Assembly (NCBI RefSeq): GCF_027579695.1
Contig: NC_083577.1
Span: 30,865,198 to 30,929,197 of the forward strand
DNA length: 64,000 bases
Source: Neoarius graeffei
Taxonomy: Eukaryota > Chordata > Actinopteri > Siluriformes > Ariidae
Reading direction: 5' to 3'
A program made the translations under genes and the position numbers. Below are positions 24,157 through 37,400 of the stretch, one piece after another. Positions within the stretch are counted from its first letter, which is position 1, and the number at the start of each line of letters is the position of its first letter. The notes below the pieces were generated by a model, which worked only from the letters and a program-made list of their open reading frames with translations, was not told the DNA's origin and ran no database searches.

Positions 24157-26847
24157 GAGTTTTCCAGAATTATTTTTTTTGACTACTTTACAATGACAGT
24201 TGGATTCTCACTTGAAAAGCCATGTCTGCTTTCACATATGGTGCTTTCGATTCTGATTTGACCAACATGCAGGAAGTGAACTCAGTATGCAGTGCAATTT
24301 TGGTTTCAGGCAGTATTTATAGAATTTTTTTTTTCCTCAGAAATCTGGACTGAGGGCGAATAAAAAGAAAAGAAATGCTGGCTATGGTGCACAAAATGTT
24401 TATTTGTAACCAATTCTATGCTTCTGTTTGATTTCTGTGATTTCTCCTGGCCTCCTACACTCTCCTCAGCTACTGACTTTTGTCCAAATAACAAACAAAT
24501 GAAAATTATCACGTTCGCTTGCGTAAAGGTTAAGCTCAGTCTGTATAATATATATCGTCCTGCCAAAACAAAGTCACGCACTCTAATATTTGGTTGGACC
24601 GCCTTTAGCGTTGATTACAGCATGCATTCGCCGTGGCATTGTTTCGGTAAACTTATGCAATGTCACAACATTTTATTTCAGTCCAGAGTTGTATTAATTT
24701 TTCACCGAGATCTCGTGTTGAGCATGGGAGAGTCAAACCACTGCGTAAAGTCTTCTCCAGCACATCCCAAATATTCTCAATAGGGTTAAGGTGGTGGTTA
24801 ATTCATGTGTGAAAATGATTCCTCAGGCTCCCTGAACCGCTCTTTCACAATCTGGGCCCTAATTTTATACCCGTACCATCAGAGAATAAAAAATCCATTG
24901 GTTTGATGATAACCTGGTCATTCAGTACATTCAGGTTGTCAGCTGACTTCATTTTATTGCCCCTTAACGTTGCTGAGCCTCGACCTGACCAACTGAAGCA
25001 ACCACAGATCATAACACTGCCTCCAGAGGCTTGTACAGTGGCCACTATGCATGATGGGTGCATCGCTTCATGAGCTTCCCTTCTCATCACTCAGGAATAG
25101 GGTCAATCAATAGGACTCATCAGACCACGTGACCTTTTTCCATTGCTCCAGAGTCCAATCTTTATGCTCCCTAGCAAACTGAAGCCTTTTCTCCTGATTA
25201 GTCTCACTAACAAGTGGTTTTCTTATGGACGCACAGCTGTTTAGTCCCAATCCTGTGAGTTCTCATCACATTTTTGAATGTGCCCTTAATTTCACTATGG
25301 CCATGAGTTCTACTGTCTTTTTTTTTTTTTATGATTCAACTTAGTGTTTTTAAGTGATCTCTGATCATGGTCAGTCAAGATTTTTTCCAACCACAGTTCT
25401 TATGTAAAGTTGGCAGATCACCACTATCCTTCCAGGTTTTAATAATGCGTTGGACAGTTATTCAGTCATTTCAGGAATCTCCTTAAGGCCCGGTCCCACT
25501 GGCCGATGGACACAAAACGTATGCAAAAAGGACACAGCGGACGAGCAAAATTTCGGGGGTGGCTCTATCCGTTTTCATCCGCTCCAGAAATGGACAAAAT
25601 TGGCGAAAACAGAACGGAAAAGAACGGACGTGGGTAGTATATAGCGGGGATGTTAAACGCATGTTCATAGGAAGCCTAGCGGATGGAAGTGGAGGACAGC
25701 TCCGAAGGGGTTACCGGTGATAACTGAGAAGCGGACGCATAGCAGAAAGAGCGGATGCATAGCATATGAAGGGAATGCATCACGTACGCCTAACGGAAAC
25801 AAAGGGGATGTTGCGCGGATGTATATCGGATGCAGACCGTTCACTGCGCATGCGGGGGGTATGAATTGCGTCTGCTCTGCAGAAATAAAGGGATGCAGCA
25901 CGCACGCCGTCAGCATAAAGCGGAAAGACGTGCTGGCGGCTACATCAATACGTCTCTACTACTAGATGATTTTCTCCCCCTTTTTATACAAAATATCGAT
26001 TGTCTGCTAGGTGTCCTTCTACATACTCTAGACATAATCCAGACATCCTAAATATACGAGATACATCCCAGATATAAACGCTTTGTCCATTTTGAATACT
26101 TTATATACGAGATGCATACGCTTACATCCTTTCTATTTCCGTGCTACTAACGATGAATAGACGTTTCATGTACCTTATCTTTCCTCCCTCTTTCCGTTTT
26201 CAGCTGCAGCGGATGTGAGTTGCGAGGATGCCCAGAGGATGCAGAGAGGATACAGCAGACGTTTAACGGATGATAACGGACATAGAACGTTTGTTGCTCG
26301 TATATGTCGCGGATTTACATCGTACACGGCGGAAAGTTCATCCGTTCTAAAAGTTTTGTGCAGCTCAAAACTTTTTGCGCGGATGAAATCACAGTGGACG
26401 GATGCTCGATGGATAGAGCGTATGAAGCACGTATGCAATGAGTACACAACGGATGCATAGCGTTTTCCAACGGATGGCAAAGATTTTTTTACGTTTTACA
26501 TCCTCTTTGCATCCGTAAGTGCAGTGGGACCGGGCCTTTAGTTGTAATCTCCTTAGTCCTTAGTTGTAATTTGACCTTTTTACCTTGAAACGCGGTAACA
26601 TCTTTTCCATGACTATGGAATACATCTTCTGACATGTTTGTTTAAGAAATGAGAAGCTACTCACTGCATCAGTTAGGGTTAAAAAAAAATTGTTGCCAGA
26701 TGAAACACATTAATCACTGCAGTAATTATCCAATCAAAGGCTCTAATGTATTTTGTTTATTTAAATCCAAATGGTGACTTTTCTTGGCCATGCAGTATCT
26801 CATTAGTGTTCATTTTAGTATTAGATTAATGTTTTTTATCAATCAGG

Positions 26848-26899
<52 letters not shown>

Positions 26900-28356
26900 T
26901 TATTTTTTCACGCATTTCCTTATTTTAGGTTAACAAAGAAACTGGAAGAAAGGCGAGAACAGAAACGGAAGGGAGAAGAAGAGGCAAGTCGTGTGATTTA
27001 TAGCGGTTTCACACCACACTGTGCAGATTATTGTGCTTTGTTGTTATGGTTACTCTTACACGAGATAAAGCCTGTCTAATGCCGATTCCCTTCTCACGAC
27101 CAGAATGAGATAAAGAAGGAGATCGAGCGGCGGAAACTGGGCAAGGAGGTGCTGGACTTCAAGCGGAAGCAGGAGGAGGAGAAAACGAAGCGCATGCTGG
27201 AGGAGAGAAACCGAGAGAAGGCTGAAGAGAAGGCAGCCAGAGAGAGGGTCAAACAGCAGATCGCTCAGGTCTCGAACGACTGCCTTTCATATGTCACTGC
27301 GCGGCGTTGACTTATTTCTATTAAGTACATCAAATGCAAAGGCAAACATGTAAACAATACATGCAGTTAAATGGCTTAAAAGAGTAAAAGTTCTTTAAAA
27401 TGTTCACACAAAACACCTCAGTTTTAAAACAATAGCTGATTTCAAATCTCATTTAGTAAAATAGATCCAAGGTTTTGGAGACGTTTACAGTTACAAGCAG
27501 GAGGAGATGAATATGAGATGATACAGGTAGGTTAGCGGAGATGAGAATTTTAGCGTGACCTTTATGCTAAAAGCTGACTGGTTTCCAGACCTCTTGCAGG
27601 AACGTCTGCTGTGCCTTTCTCGATTATGATGGATCCTAATAAATTCATAAAATGTGCAGATCTGTTTATTACGCACTCAGCGAGCAGTCTGGGTATAATT
27701 AAGTTATTCCATGAAATCGAGTCGTGCATGAGCTGATAGCCGAGAAGGCACGTAGCACCGAGTTGGCTATAAGCTGTGTACGAGGAGATTTAGTGGAATA
27801 ACTGTTTATTCTATTCACGTTCACTGGATTTTGAGAAACAGCATTTTTAATTTTTTTTTTTTTTTTTGCAATTTCAATAAATGAAAGCTTTGTACAAAAT
27901 GTCTGACAAAATAATTTCAGCTTAGAATGTAAACAAACCAGCGAAATGACAGGAGCAATTTGTGAAAAATGCTAAAATATTTATTTATTTTTTAAAAAAA
28001 AATTTCAAGAATTATGTTCTTACCATCAAATACTTACATTCCATTTTTTGTTGCTTTTTTGGGGGGGGGTCGTCTTCTTCTTTAGGGTTTTTTGGCAGTT
28101 GGCAAACCAACTTAAAGGTGCATTACCGCCAGGCCCGTTTCAAGCTATTTGGGGGCCCTAGGCAAAGGGGGATCTGGGGCCCATAATTATCCCCCCCTCG
28201 ACGAAAGGCCTTATGGCCGCCTACCCACTGAAGACTTAATAAATAAACATCACACATATTCTAATCATTCTTAAGATTTTTACTTAATAAATGACCTCTT
28301 TACATTATTATAAATAATTATCAAACCCAATTAAACGCAAGAATAGACAAAATATT

Positions 28357-28407
<51 letters not shown>

Positions 28408-31400
28408 ATAAGACAAAGTAATATAAAATGTGCAAATAACACAACACTAAATATTTACAGTATATACACAAGTAGAAATAACTTCAAATGGTGATTAAAT
28501 GATTACAAACATGAATAAGAATCTTAATAAGAACCAGCACACACAGAAAAGTGCAAAAGGTATAGAAAAACACATAAAAATTTAAGAATACACAACTAGA
28601 ATCATGGGCAAAATGTCTAAAACTGCTGCTTGCGGGCCAGTCCTTGCAAGTTTGTAAGCCTGTTGTGCATGACAACGTTTACATCACTGTTATAAACACT
28701 GTCTACAAGATAACTACCATTAACGTAAGCTAGCTACCAAATTTGCTTGTCAACCCGCTTGGTATTAATGAGTGTGTACATTCTCACTTACCAGTGTCTT
28801 GTTTTTTTCTGTCTTCCTCTTCCCTTTTCTTCTTTCTCTTCTGGCTCCCTGAGGGGTAATTTCGCTTCATATTTGATTTTTTTTTTTTTTGCCGCGGAGC
28901 TCTGCAACCACTTGACTGGACGGAGCTGGGCATTGAGGGGTTGACAACAGACTGTCATTGCACTTTTTGGCCAAAGCATGTAGGGAGGCGCTGTTGTGCA
29001 TTAGGGGGGCCCCCCTTGGAACTAGGGTATTTCAACAAGTGTCATTAGGTGCTGCGCTGCCGCGCTCAAAAAGTCGTCATTGCTATTGAATACATAACCA
29101 GTCGTTCGGCAGCGGGGGCCCTTCGAGGGCTGGGGCCCTAGGCAATTGCCAAGTCTGCCTACCTTGTTGCAACGGGTCTGATTACCGCCACTGACCAGGT
29201 GGAAAAGGAGATATTGGAGGGAGGGAACTATATTCTTTTACCCATTTCTGTTTCTTTTAAATACTTTAACAATTTTTAGGGTTTTATTTTCGAGTACAGT
29301 TTTTATTTCATCCTCGGTTGGTTCAGCAACACGCTCCGCCATTTTGTTTTTCTCTACTCACGGTATACGAGCTGATAGTCTAGTAGTAGAGTAGCTAATC
29401 AGAGCACGCAATTACTCATATCCAGTGAATGTGGCTAGAATAAAAATGGATATCCTTTTACATAAAAGGGTCAGGCTTTATTTTTTTTTTTCCTATTCCA
29501 CTTGATGCCACCTACATTGAAAGTGTAAATGTAACAAACACAACATAAAAACACATGTTGAGAATATTTATGTAACATACACTACCGTTCAAAAGTTTGG
29601 GGTCACCCAGACAATTTTGTGTTTTCCATGAAAAGTCACACTTTTATTTACCACCATAAGTTGTGAAATGAATAGAAAATATAGTCGAGACATTTTTCTG
29701 GCCATTTTGAGCATTTAATCGACCCCACAAATGTGATGCTCCAGAAACTCAATCTGCTCAAAGGAAGGTCAGTTTTATAGCTTCTCTAAAGAGCTCAACT
29801 GTTTTCAGCTGTGCTAACATGATTGTACAAGGGTTTTCTAATCATCCATTAGCCTTCTGAGGCAATGAGCAAACACATTGTACCATTAGAACACTGGAGT
29901 AAGAGTTGCTGGAAATGGGCCTCTATACACCTATGGAGATATTGCACCAAAAACCAGACATTTGCAGCTAGAATAGTCATTTACCACATTAGCAATGTAT
30001 AGAGTGGATTTCTGATTAGTTTAAAGTGATCTTCATTGAAAAGAACAGTGCTTTTCTTTCAAAAATAAGGACATTTCAAAGTGACCCCAAACTTTTGAAC
30101 GGTAGTGTATCAAACATGGGACAAACCTCCTATTACAAGGTATTGTGAAAGGGAGTGAGTATGTGATACTTGTGTGCTGTTGCAGGACCGGGCAGAGCGG
30201 GCAGCCCGCTACGCTAAAACCCAAGAGGAGGCCGATGCAGCCAGAATGGCAGCGCTACAAGCCAGACAGGCTGAACAGGAGATGAAGAAAGAGGCTGCGC
30301 AGAGAGAGAGAAGGTCCCGTATTTCCAAAAGCGAGCACTTATTTGAAAATGAACAGTAGACAATTTACATTCTAGATCTTTTTGTTTGTTTGTTTGAATT
30401 GTTCTTGGTATTTATTTGTATACAAGCAGGTGAATCCGTTTTTAAAAAACTGTTGAATCTGAATCATTCTGGCAGATTAAATTGTGCTAAATTAGTCGTC
30501 ATCTCTCATTTAGTGGCGTGGATTCAGGAACCATTTTGGATGATGTGTTCAAGAATGTAGCAACATCATCAGTCATAGATTTTAACTTGTAACGTGAAAT
30601 TGAAAATATTTTCTCAAAGTATTTTTATATTTTAAATTCTTTCAACTGATCCATTCTGTTTTCATATATTACTCCGTTGTAATGGACCAGAACCGGTCTC
30701 AGCTGTCTCGCAGGCAGCCACGAAGGAAAGAAAAAGAGATGTATTTTGTTCAAAAAGTTCTATGTATGACACACAGATGAAGGAAAAAGTTCAAGATGTG
30801 TTTTGAAGGGATTACGAACAGTGAATTTGCGCAGAAAGCGAGCAGTTAGTGTTTTCAAAACCAAAACACTGAATTGGATTCTGGGAAGGATGAGAGAGAA
30901 ATAGAATATGTGAATATATGGTTTTATTCAGCCAAATCAGGAATGACTTGCACAGTTGCAGTTGTTGCAAAGCTGTGCCGAGTTTCCCAAAAGCCTCTTA
31001 ATGCTAAGAGCGTCTTAACTGGGCGAGAGAGCATTCATTGTGCTGCTCGCGCTATCATTTAATAATGATCTTTGTGCTGCGGTGCTTTTGGGAAACGCAG
31101 CGCTGGACTTGCAGCAGCTTCCTGTATCATATTATTGAACTGTGTGTGTGTGTGTTTGCTCACAGTGCGGTTGCCAGGATACAGTTCCGCCTACCTGATG
31201 GTTCCTCCCTGACTAATCAGTTTCCTTCAGAGACGAAGCTGCAGGAGGCCAGGCAGTTTGCAGCTCAGGTCAGTCAGTGCATCAGTTGCATTCAGTTTAA
31301 GCTTGTGTTTATACAGGGTCCAGTGACGCTTTCTCTTCAACATGAGATCTGTCAAATGAGACACAAATGCGGGAAAATAGAAGAAGAAGCCTTTGTGACG

Positions 31401-34400
31401 TGTACACTCATGCACAGTGAAACCTAGCCTGGGCCGCCCATCCTAAGCGTGATGCAACACGAGGGCCTGTTGCGAGCTTAGTCTGGCCAGGCAAGCTATC
31501 TACAGCTCTTCCAAGCTCCCGAAAAATCGGGAGCCAATCAACTTTGAGCATCTCCAACGGCCCTGGGTAGAGGCGTGGTCAAGGCAGTGACGTAGTAGAA
31601 CTGCAACCGGAAGCCATAGATTGTTTACAGAATCTATGCCGGAAGCGCTTCATTCACTAGAAACATTACAAACATGGAGCAAGTTCTCATTGAAAACAGA
31701 GCAAAGAGCAGCCCTGGAGGTATTTATTGAAAGGAAGGACGTTTTCGCCTTGCTCCCGACCGGCTTCGGTAAGAGTTTAATCTACCAGTTAGCCCCGTCG
31801 CGTCACATACGTCAGAGGAAAGAGTGATGTGATTGGTTTAAGCTTCGTCACAGCCTTTTCTGGCTTCGACCAGTAGCAAACTGAGGCATTTCAGGGAGGC
31901 GGGTCAACCATGCACTTTGGGAAACGGTTGGGCTTAATATCTTTGCCAGACCAAATGCTCGCAGAGCTTTGAAGTCGCGTTAGCCAGACTAAGTGAAACC
32001 CCTCTTCTGCATTTAACACATCTGAAGCAGTAAACACACGAGCATGCGCGCGCACACACCCAGAGCAGTGGACAGCTATGCTACAGTGCCTGGGGAGCAG
32101 TTGGGGGGTTCGGTGCCTTGCTGAAGCCATGATACAGAGGGAGGGGAAAGTGCTGTTCACTCACTCAACTCCCCTCACATTTTTCCTGCTGGTCCCAGGA
32201 ATCAAATCGAACAGGCAACCCTTTGGGCCCAAGGCTGTCCCATGAAGAAGAGACGCATGGAACATCAGCATTATTGTTGGTTTGTGTGAAATTGAGGATA
32301 TTGGTCCCCCCCCCCCCACACACACACGCGCGCACACTTGCACACACATTTATTTATCTATTAATTAATTAATTATATAAATACATTCACACATCACTGC
32401 AAACCTGCCACCAGAAAAGCCTTCGAGCTTCCAAATAATAATTATTGATTATTGACAGAGCACTTTGTTCAAATGACACGTTTGTCAATTGTATAAATGT
32501 TTTATTATTATTATTATTATTGGGGCGGCACGGTGGTGTAGTGGTTAGCGCTGTCGCCTCACGGCAAGAAGGTCCGGGTTCGAGCCCCGTGGCCGGCGAG
32601 GGCCTTTCTGTGCGGAGTTTGCATGTTCTCCCCGTGTCCGCGTGGGTTTCCTCCGGGTGCTCCGGTTTCCCCCACAGTCCAAAGACATGCAGGTTAGGTT
32701 AACTGGTGACTCTAAATTGAGCGTAGGTGTGAATGTGAGTGTGAATGGTTGTCTGTGTCTATGTGTCAGCCCTGTGATGACCTGGCGACTTGTCCAGGGT
32801 GTACCCCGCCTTTCGCCCGTAGTCAGCTGGGATAGGCTCCAGCTTGCCTGCGACCCTGTAGAACAGGATAAAGCGGCTAGAGATAATGAGATGAGATTAT
32901 TATTATTATTGTTACACAGCTATAAGTTGGTAGCTGGAATCAAATTTTAGTACTGAGGGCAAGCTACATCTTGGTAACCTTAGGCCTAAAGTGCTTTTCT
33001 GAGGAGGCATGCTGTGCCAAGGAGGGCTGCCTTCTGAAGCAGCTCAATCTTCGTGGTCACGTCGATCGACTCAAGGTGTTTAGTTAGGTTTGGTGTGACT
33101 GTGCCCAGCGTGCCCACCACTACTAAAACCACTCTTGCTTTAATGTTCCATAACTTTGCTACCTCCCTTCATAAATCCTGGTACTTATCAATTTTCTCAT
33201 TTTCTTTCTCAGCAACTCCAGCATCTCTATCAGTTTTTTATTATTATTATTATATACTGGTTTACTTCTGCCCGTCTGTCCAAAACACCCTTTTTCTCAG
33301 CAACTACAAATCATAGCCACTTGGTACTAGGGCTGGGCGATTTTACGATTATGATGTTATTCACGATATAAAATCTCTACGATTAGAAATTAGACACGTA
33401 CGATATGCCTACGATAAGCCTACGCCTTCAATAAAATTACTTCATCCGAAGTTTTGACAGACACGCGAATAGCCAATCATAACTAAACAATACCGCATGT
33501 AACCAATCAGTTGGAAGAGAGCCACGTCAAGTTAGGTTGCGTGCACACACAAACACACACACGTGTAGCAGCAACGCACAGCATGGCTGTGGTGAAGTTT
33601 GCAGGAGCGCGGCATTTCTCCAACAAAGCGTGAAACAAAGCGATTATAAAAATGAGTGAGAAGCCGACTGACCGGAGTTCTGAACAGGAAAGTCAGAGCA
33701 CTGCCCTGGAGGACATCGTTGAAAAGAAGGGCCAGAGATCTTCGGTTGTGTGGAGGTGTTTTGGATATTTAAAATCGGACATACAACAAAGTGTTACACA
33801 AAACCTTAAACACACTGACGTACAGGATTGCACTTTTTTTTTTCTCCTTGCAGCATAAGGTTTACACGTCAATACGTCTTTTATGTTTATTTGAAAGCTG
33901 CTAGAATTTGCACAAATGATTAACAATGGTATATAGTTTTTATTTTTCAGTTTCAGTTTATTCATTTGAACAAAAAGAACAAAAGAATGTGCATCCAGTT
34001 TGTTTTGGTTCTGTGAAACTTGAAGGCTTGTTAAGCTATTTTTGTTAATTAGGAAGGAACTACTAATTTGTAATGTTCATATTTTGAGCAGAAAATGAAA
34101 GAAAATACAAAAATGGTGATTTGATTTATATCGTGATATATATCGTTATCGAAAATTTTGAAAAAAATATATCGTGATATAATTTTTTCTCATATCGCCC
34201 AGCCCTACTTGGTACCAAACTTCAGCTTGGGGTTCTATACCGTGTATACCGTTTTCAGGTCTGTCGCACATCAACTTCCTGTTTACCGACTGAATGTATA
34301 CACACAGGGTGGATTTATAAAATTTTTGTAACACTTTTCTGAGCAGGGCGGCACGGTGGTGTAGTGGTTAGCGCTGTCACCTCACAGCAAGAAGGTCCTG

Positions 34401-37400
34401 GGTTCGAGCCCCAGGGCCGGCAGGGGCCTTTCTGTGTGGAGTTTGCATGTTCTCCCCGTGTCCGCGTGGGTTTCCTCCAGGTGCTCCGGTTTCCCCCACA
34501 GTCCAAAGACATGCAGGTTAGGTTAACTGGTGACTCTAAATTGACCGTAGGTGTGAATGTGAGTGTAAATGGTTGTCTGTGTCTATGTGTCAGCCCTGTG
34601 ATGACCTGGCGACTTGTCCAGGGTGTACCCCGCCTTTCGCCCGTAGTCAGCTGGGATAGGCTCCAGCTTGCCTGCGACCCTGTAGAAGGATAAAGCGGCT
34701 AGAGATGATGAGATGAGACTTTTCTGAGCAACTACAAATCACAAGTGCTTGATATTTTGTACCGAGCTTCAGCTTGGGGTTCTTGTTTAAAAGTCCTGGC
34801 TTCAGACACTGTGCACGCACTTCTGGTTTCTGAAGATTCCCCAATCTACGTCACAAGGCGCCGCAGTTCCCATCTGCTCCATCGTGCGCTTTGGTGTGGG
34901 TTCCCTCCCATACTTTTTTATGATCAAAGGCTTATTATTCGCAATTGCATTGTGGATGAAAATTATCATAACTATCTTTATTTTCATGGAGTCCTTTGGG
35001 AAGAGTGAATTTATTTAGGGTCTCTATTTGCTCTTCAGCCTTTTAGCAGGACATATAGTTTAAAAAAAAAATAAACATCACAATTTGGAATTCAAAACTA
35101 TTTGTTTTAACTGATCCTTCAATTTCACAGAAACGGCAATAAAAATAACTTTTTTTAGTAGCTGTTTCAGAATTGCTCTGTATTTATACTCAAACCTCAT
35201 TCACGTAACAGGACAGACATTTTACAAGTAACATGTAAATCTGTTCAGCTACTTTACAGAATCTTGAATTTTACAGCAAATGTAATGCATTCTGATACCT
35301 GAACACCACCATATATCCCCATTTATCAAAAACGAACCCATCATGGTACATTTTTGAAAGACATTTTTTCTTTTAATATAAAGTCCTTCAAATCTGAAAT
35401 GTGCCACTGTCTTTACTATGAAAATAATGTTACTTACTGATCAAAAATAGATTTTAATATACGTTTTAAGACATTATTTTACTTAATTTATTGATAATAT
35501 ATTTATTTTCAAGATTTGGAACATGCTACATACATGACAGGTTCATTATGAAGCTGCAGCTCTTCTCACGTAACAGGACAGACAACACAAGTTATCTAAA
35601 CAATGTTTCTTTGTTCGGAAATTCAATGATTGTAAATAGATTTACAAATTGAGGTCTGTTGTGGTCATTTTCATTTCAAAAACTGACATTTATAAAGTAA
35701 TTTTTTCCTTACTTCAACTCTTATTTACAAACATACTTCAACTAGCGGCAGCACGGTGGTGTAGTGGTTAGCGCTGTCGCCTCACAGCAAGAAGGTCCGG
35801 GTTTGAGCCCCGTGGCCGGCGAGGGCCTTTCTGTGTGGAGTTTGCATGTTCTCCCCGTGTCCACGTGGGTTTCCTCCGGGTGCTCCGGTTTCCCCCACAG
35901 TCCAAAGACGTGCAGGTTAGGTTAACTGGTGACTCTAAATTGACCGTAGGTGTGAATGTGAGTGTGAATGGTTGTCTGTGTCTATGTGTCAGCCCTGTGA
36001 TGACCTGGTGACTTGTCCAGGGTGTACCCCGCCTTTCACCCGTAGTCAGCTGGGATAGGCTCCAGCTTGCCTGCGGCCCTGTAGAACAGGATAAAGCGGC
36101 TAGAGATAATGAGATGAGATGAGATACTTCAACTCCTATTTAAGTAGGCCATGTAGTCTGGAACTAGGGAAAAAGAATCGTGTAATGGAAAAATGATAGT
36201 TCAAAAAATGACACAGCTATTATAGGCATATCATCAGGAAGTGTAACACACACCATTTCATCACTTAGAAAAACTTGAAAAACTGTGTTCTGGTTGAAGT
36301 TTTCTTTTCATCCAGAACAGGCATTGATGGTCTTTTGGTGATGCTGGTAATGGATTCTCTCGAGATGTCAGGACGTGTTGGCCAGTAGAAGTTTCCTCCA
36401 TGTACTGTAATTTAACTTCGGCTGGAAAAACCTCCTTGATCTGGAATTAAAAAAAAAAAAATGCTAATGAGGACAGATACAGCAGCGTCTGTCAAGGTTA
36501 CATGAGAGTTTCGTACATGTCTGTCTGCTCTGCCATATTTAAAAGGAAATCCTCGGGAATCCCCATTCGTTGAGTCATACTCCTGAAGTAACACACATTC
36601 AATAACTTTTCCGTGGATTCTGCGTGTTTGACTTCTATTTCTAATAACAGAATATAATGGGGAAAATTCTTGCGAATCAATGTGTTTAACATAACTTACC
36701 TTGTTCATGTAACATCAGGACCGACATAACACTTCCATTCAAAGCGTGTGTAAAGCCTCGGTCACAACCGGCCGTACGTGCTCCTATGGCCGGTCTACGT
36801 GCAAGAAACGCACGGAGGGCGCACGTGTGATGTGCTGATTTTCGAGCCGCAGACCGGCCGCAGAGGTTCTTTGTCATGTCAAACAAACTCTACGGGCGCT
36901 TACGTTTTTTTCAGGTTGCGAGACAAACTTGCGTCCAACGCACGTCTTTCTCCATGAACAAAAAAACGCAGCGATTTGGGAAACGCCAAAAATCGCACAG
37001 CCAAAAAATCGTACATCTATCTGGTTGTGACCTAGGCTTAAAGCCTCGGTCACAACCGGCCGTACGTGCTCCTACGGCTGGTCTATGTGCAAAAAACGCA
37101 AGAAACGCATGGAGGGCGCGCGTGTGACGTGCTGATTTTCGAGCCGCAGACCGGCCGCAGAGGTTCTTTGTCATGTCAAGCAAACTCTACGGGCGCTTAC
37201 GTTTTTTTCAGGTTGCGAGACAAACTTGCGTCCAACGCACGTCTTTCTCCATGAACAAAAAAACGCAGCGATTTGGGAAACGCCAAAAATCGCACGGCCA
37301 AAAAATCGTACATCTGTCTGGTTGTGACCTAGGCTTAAAGCCTCGGTCACAACCGGCCGTACGTGCTCCTACGGCTGGTCTACGTGCAAAAAATGCAAGA

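Larger units (their letters stand above)
24550..26800 (-). mobile_element. Tc1-like element (family G), decayed, with an insertion
   Basis: Left edge CTGCCAAAACAAAGTCAC, right edge GTGACTTTTCTTGGCCATGC as the degenerate inverse. Transposase remains on the - strand at 24845-25090. It is split by the Harbinger-like element at 25486-26537. Boundaries are approximate. Confidence 0.6.
28130..29180 (-). mobile_element. hAT-like element with 8-bp target duplication ATTACCGC
   Basis: TIRs CAGGCCCGTTTCAAG and (inverted) CAGACCCGTTGCAAC; ATTACCGC at 28122-28129 and 29181-29188. GGGGCCCTAGGCAA-type subterminal sequence is inverted at both ends. It carries a first transposase-like exon on the - strand and no catalytic domain. 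Confidence 0.85.
27680..29515. mobile_element. Possible enclosing MITE in ubxn4 intron 8
   Basis: TTATTCCATGAAATCGAG-type left edge, with TTTATTCTATTCACGTTCAC near 27805 that reappears inverted near 29430 (TCCAGTGAATGTGGCTAGAA), and a degenerate right edge near 29505. The hAT element 28130-29180 sits inside. Boundaries uncertain. Confidence 0.4.

Noticed and set aside
24418-24783. 121-codon ORF at the start of the family G Tc1 copy
   Set aside because: Lies across a TIR and repeat boundary, has no motif, and does not continue across copies.
25665-26480. ORFs in the CGGATG-rich element
   Set aside because: Appear on both strands from low stop frequency in the motif array; no domain.
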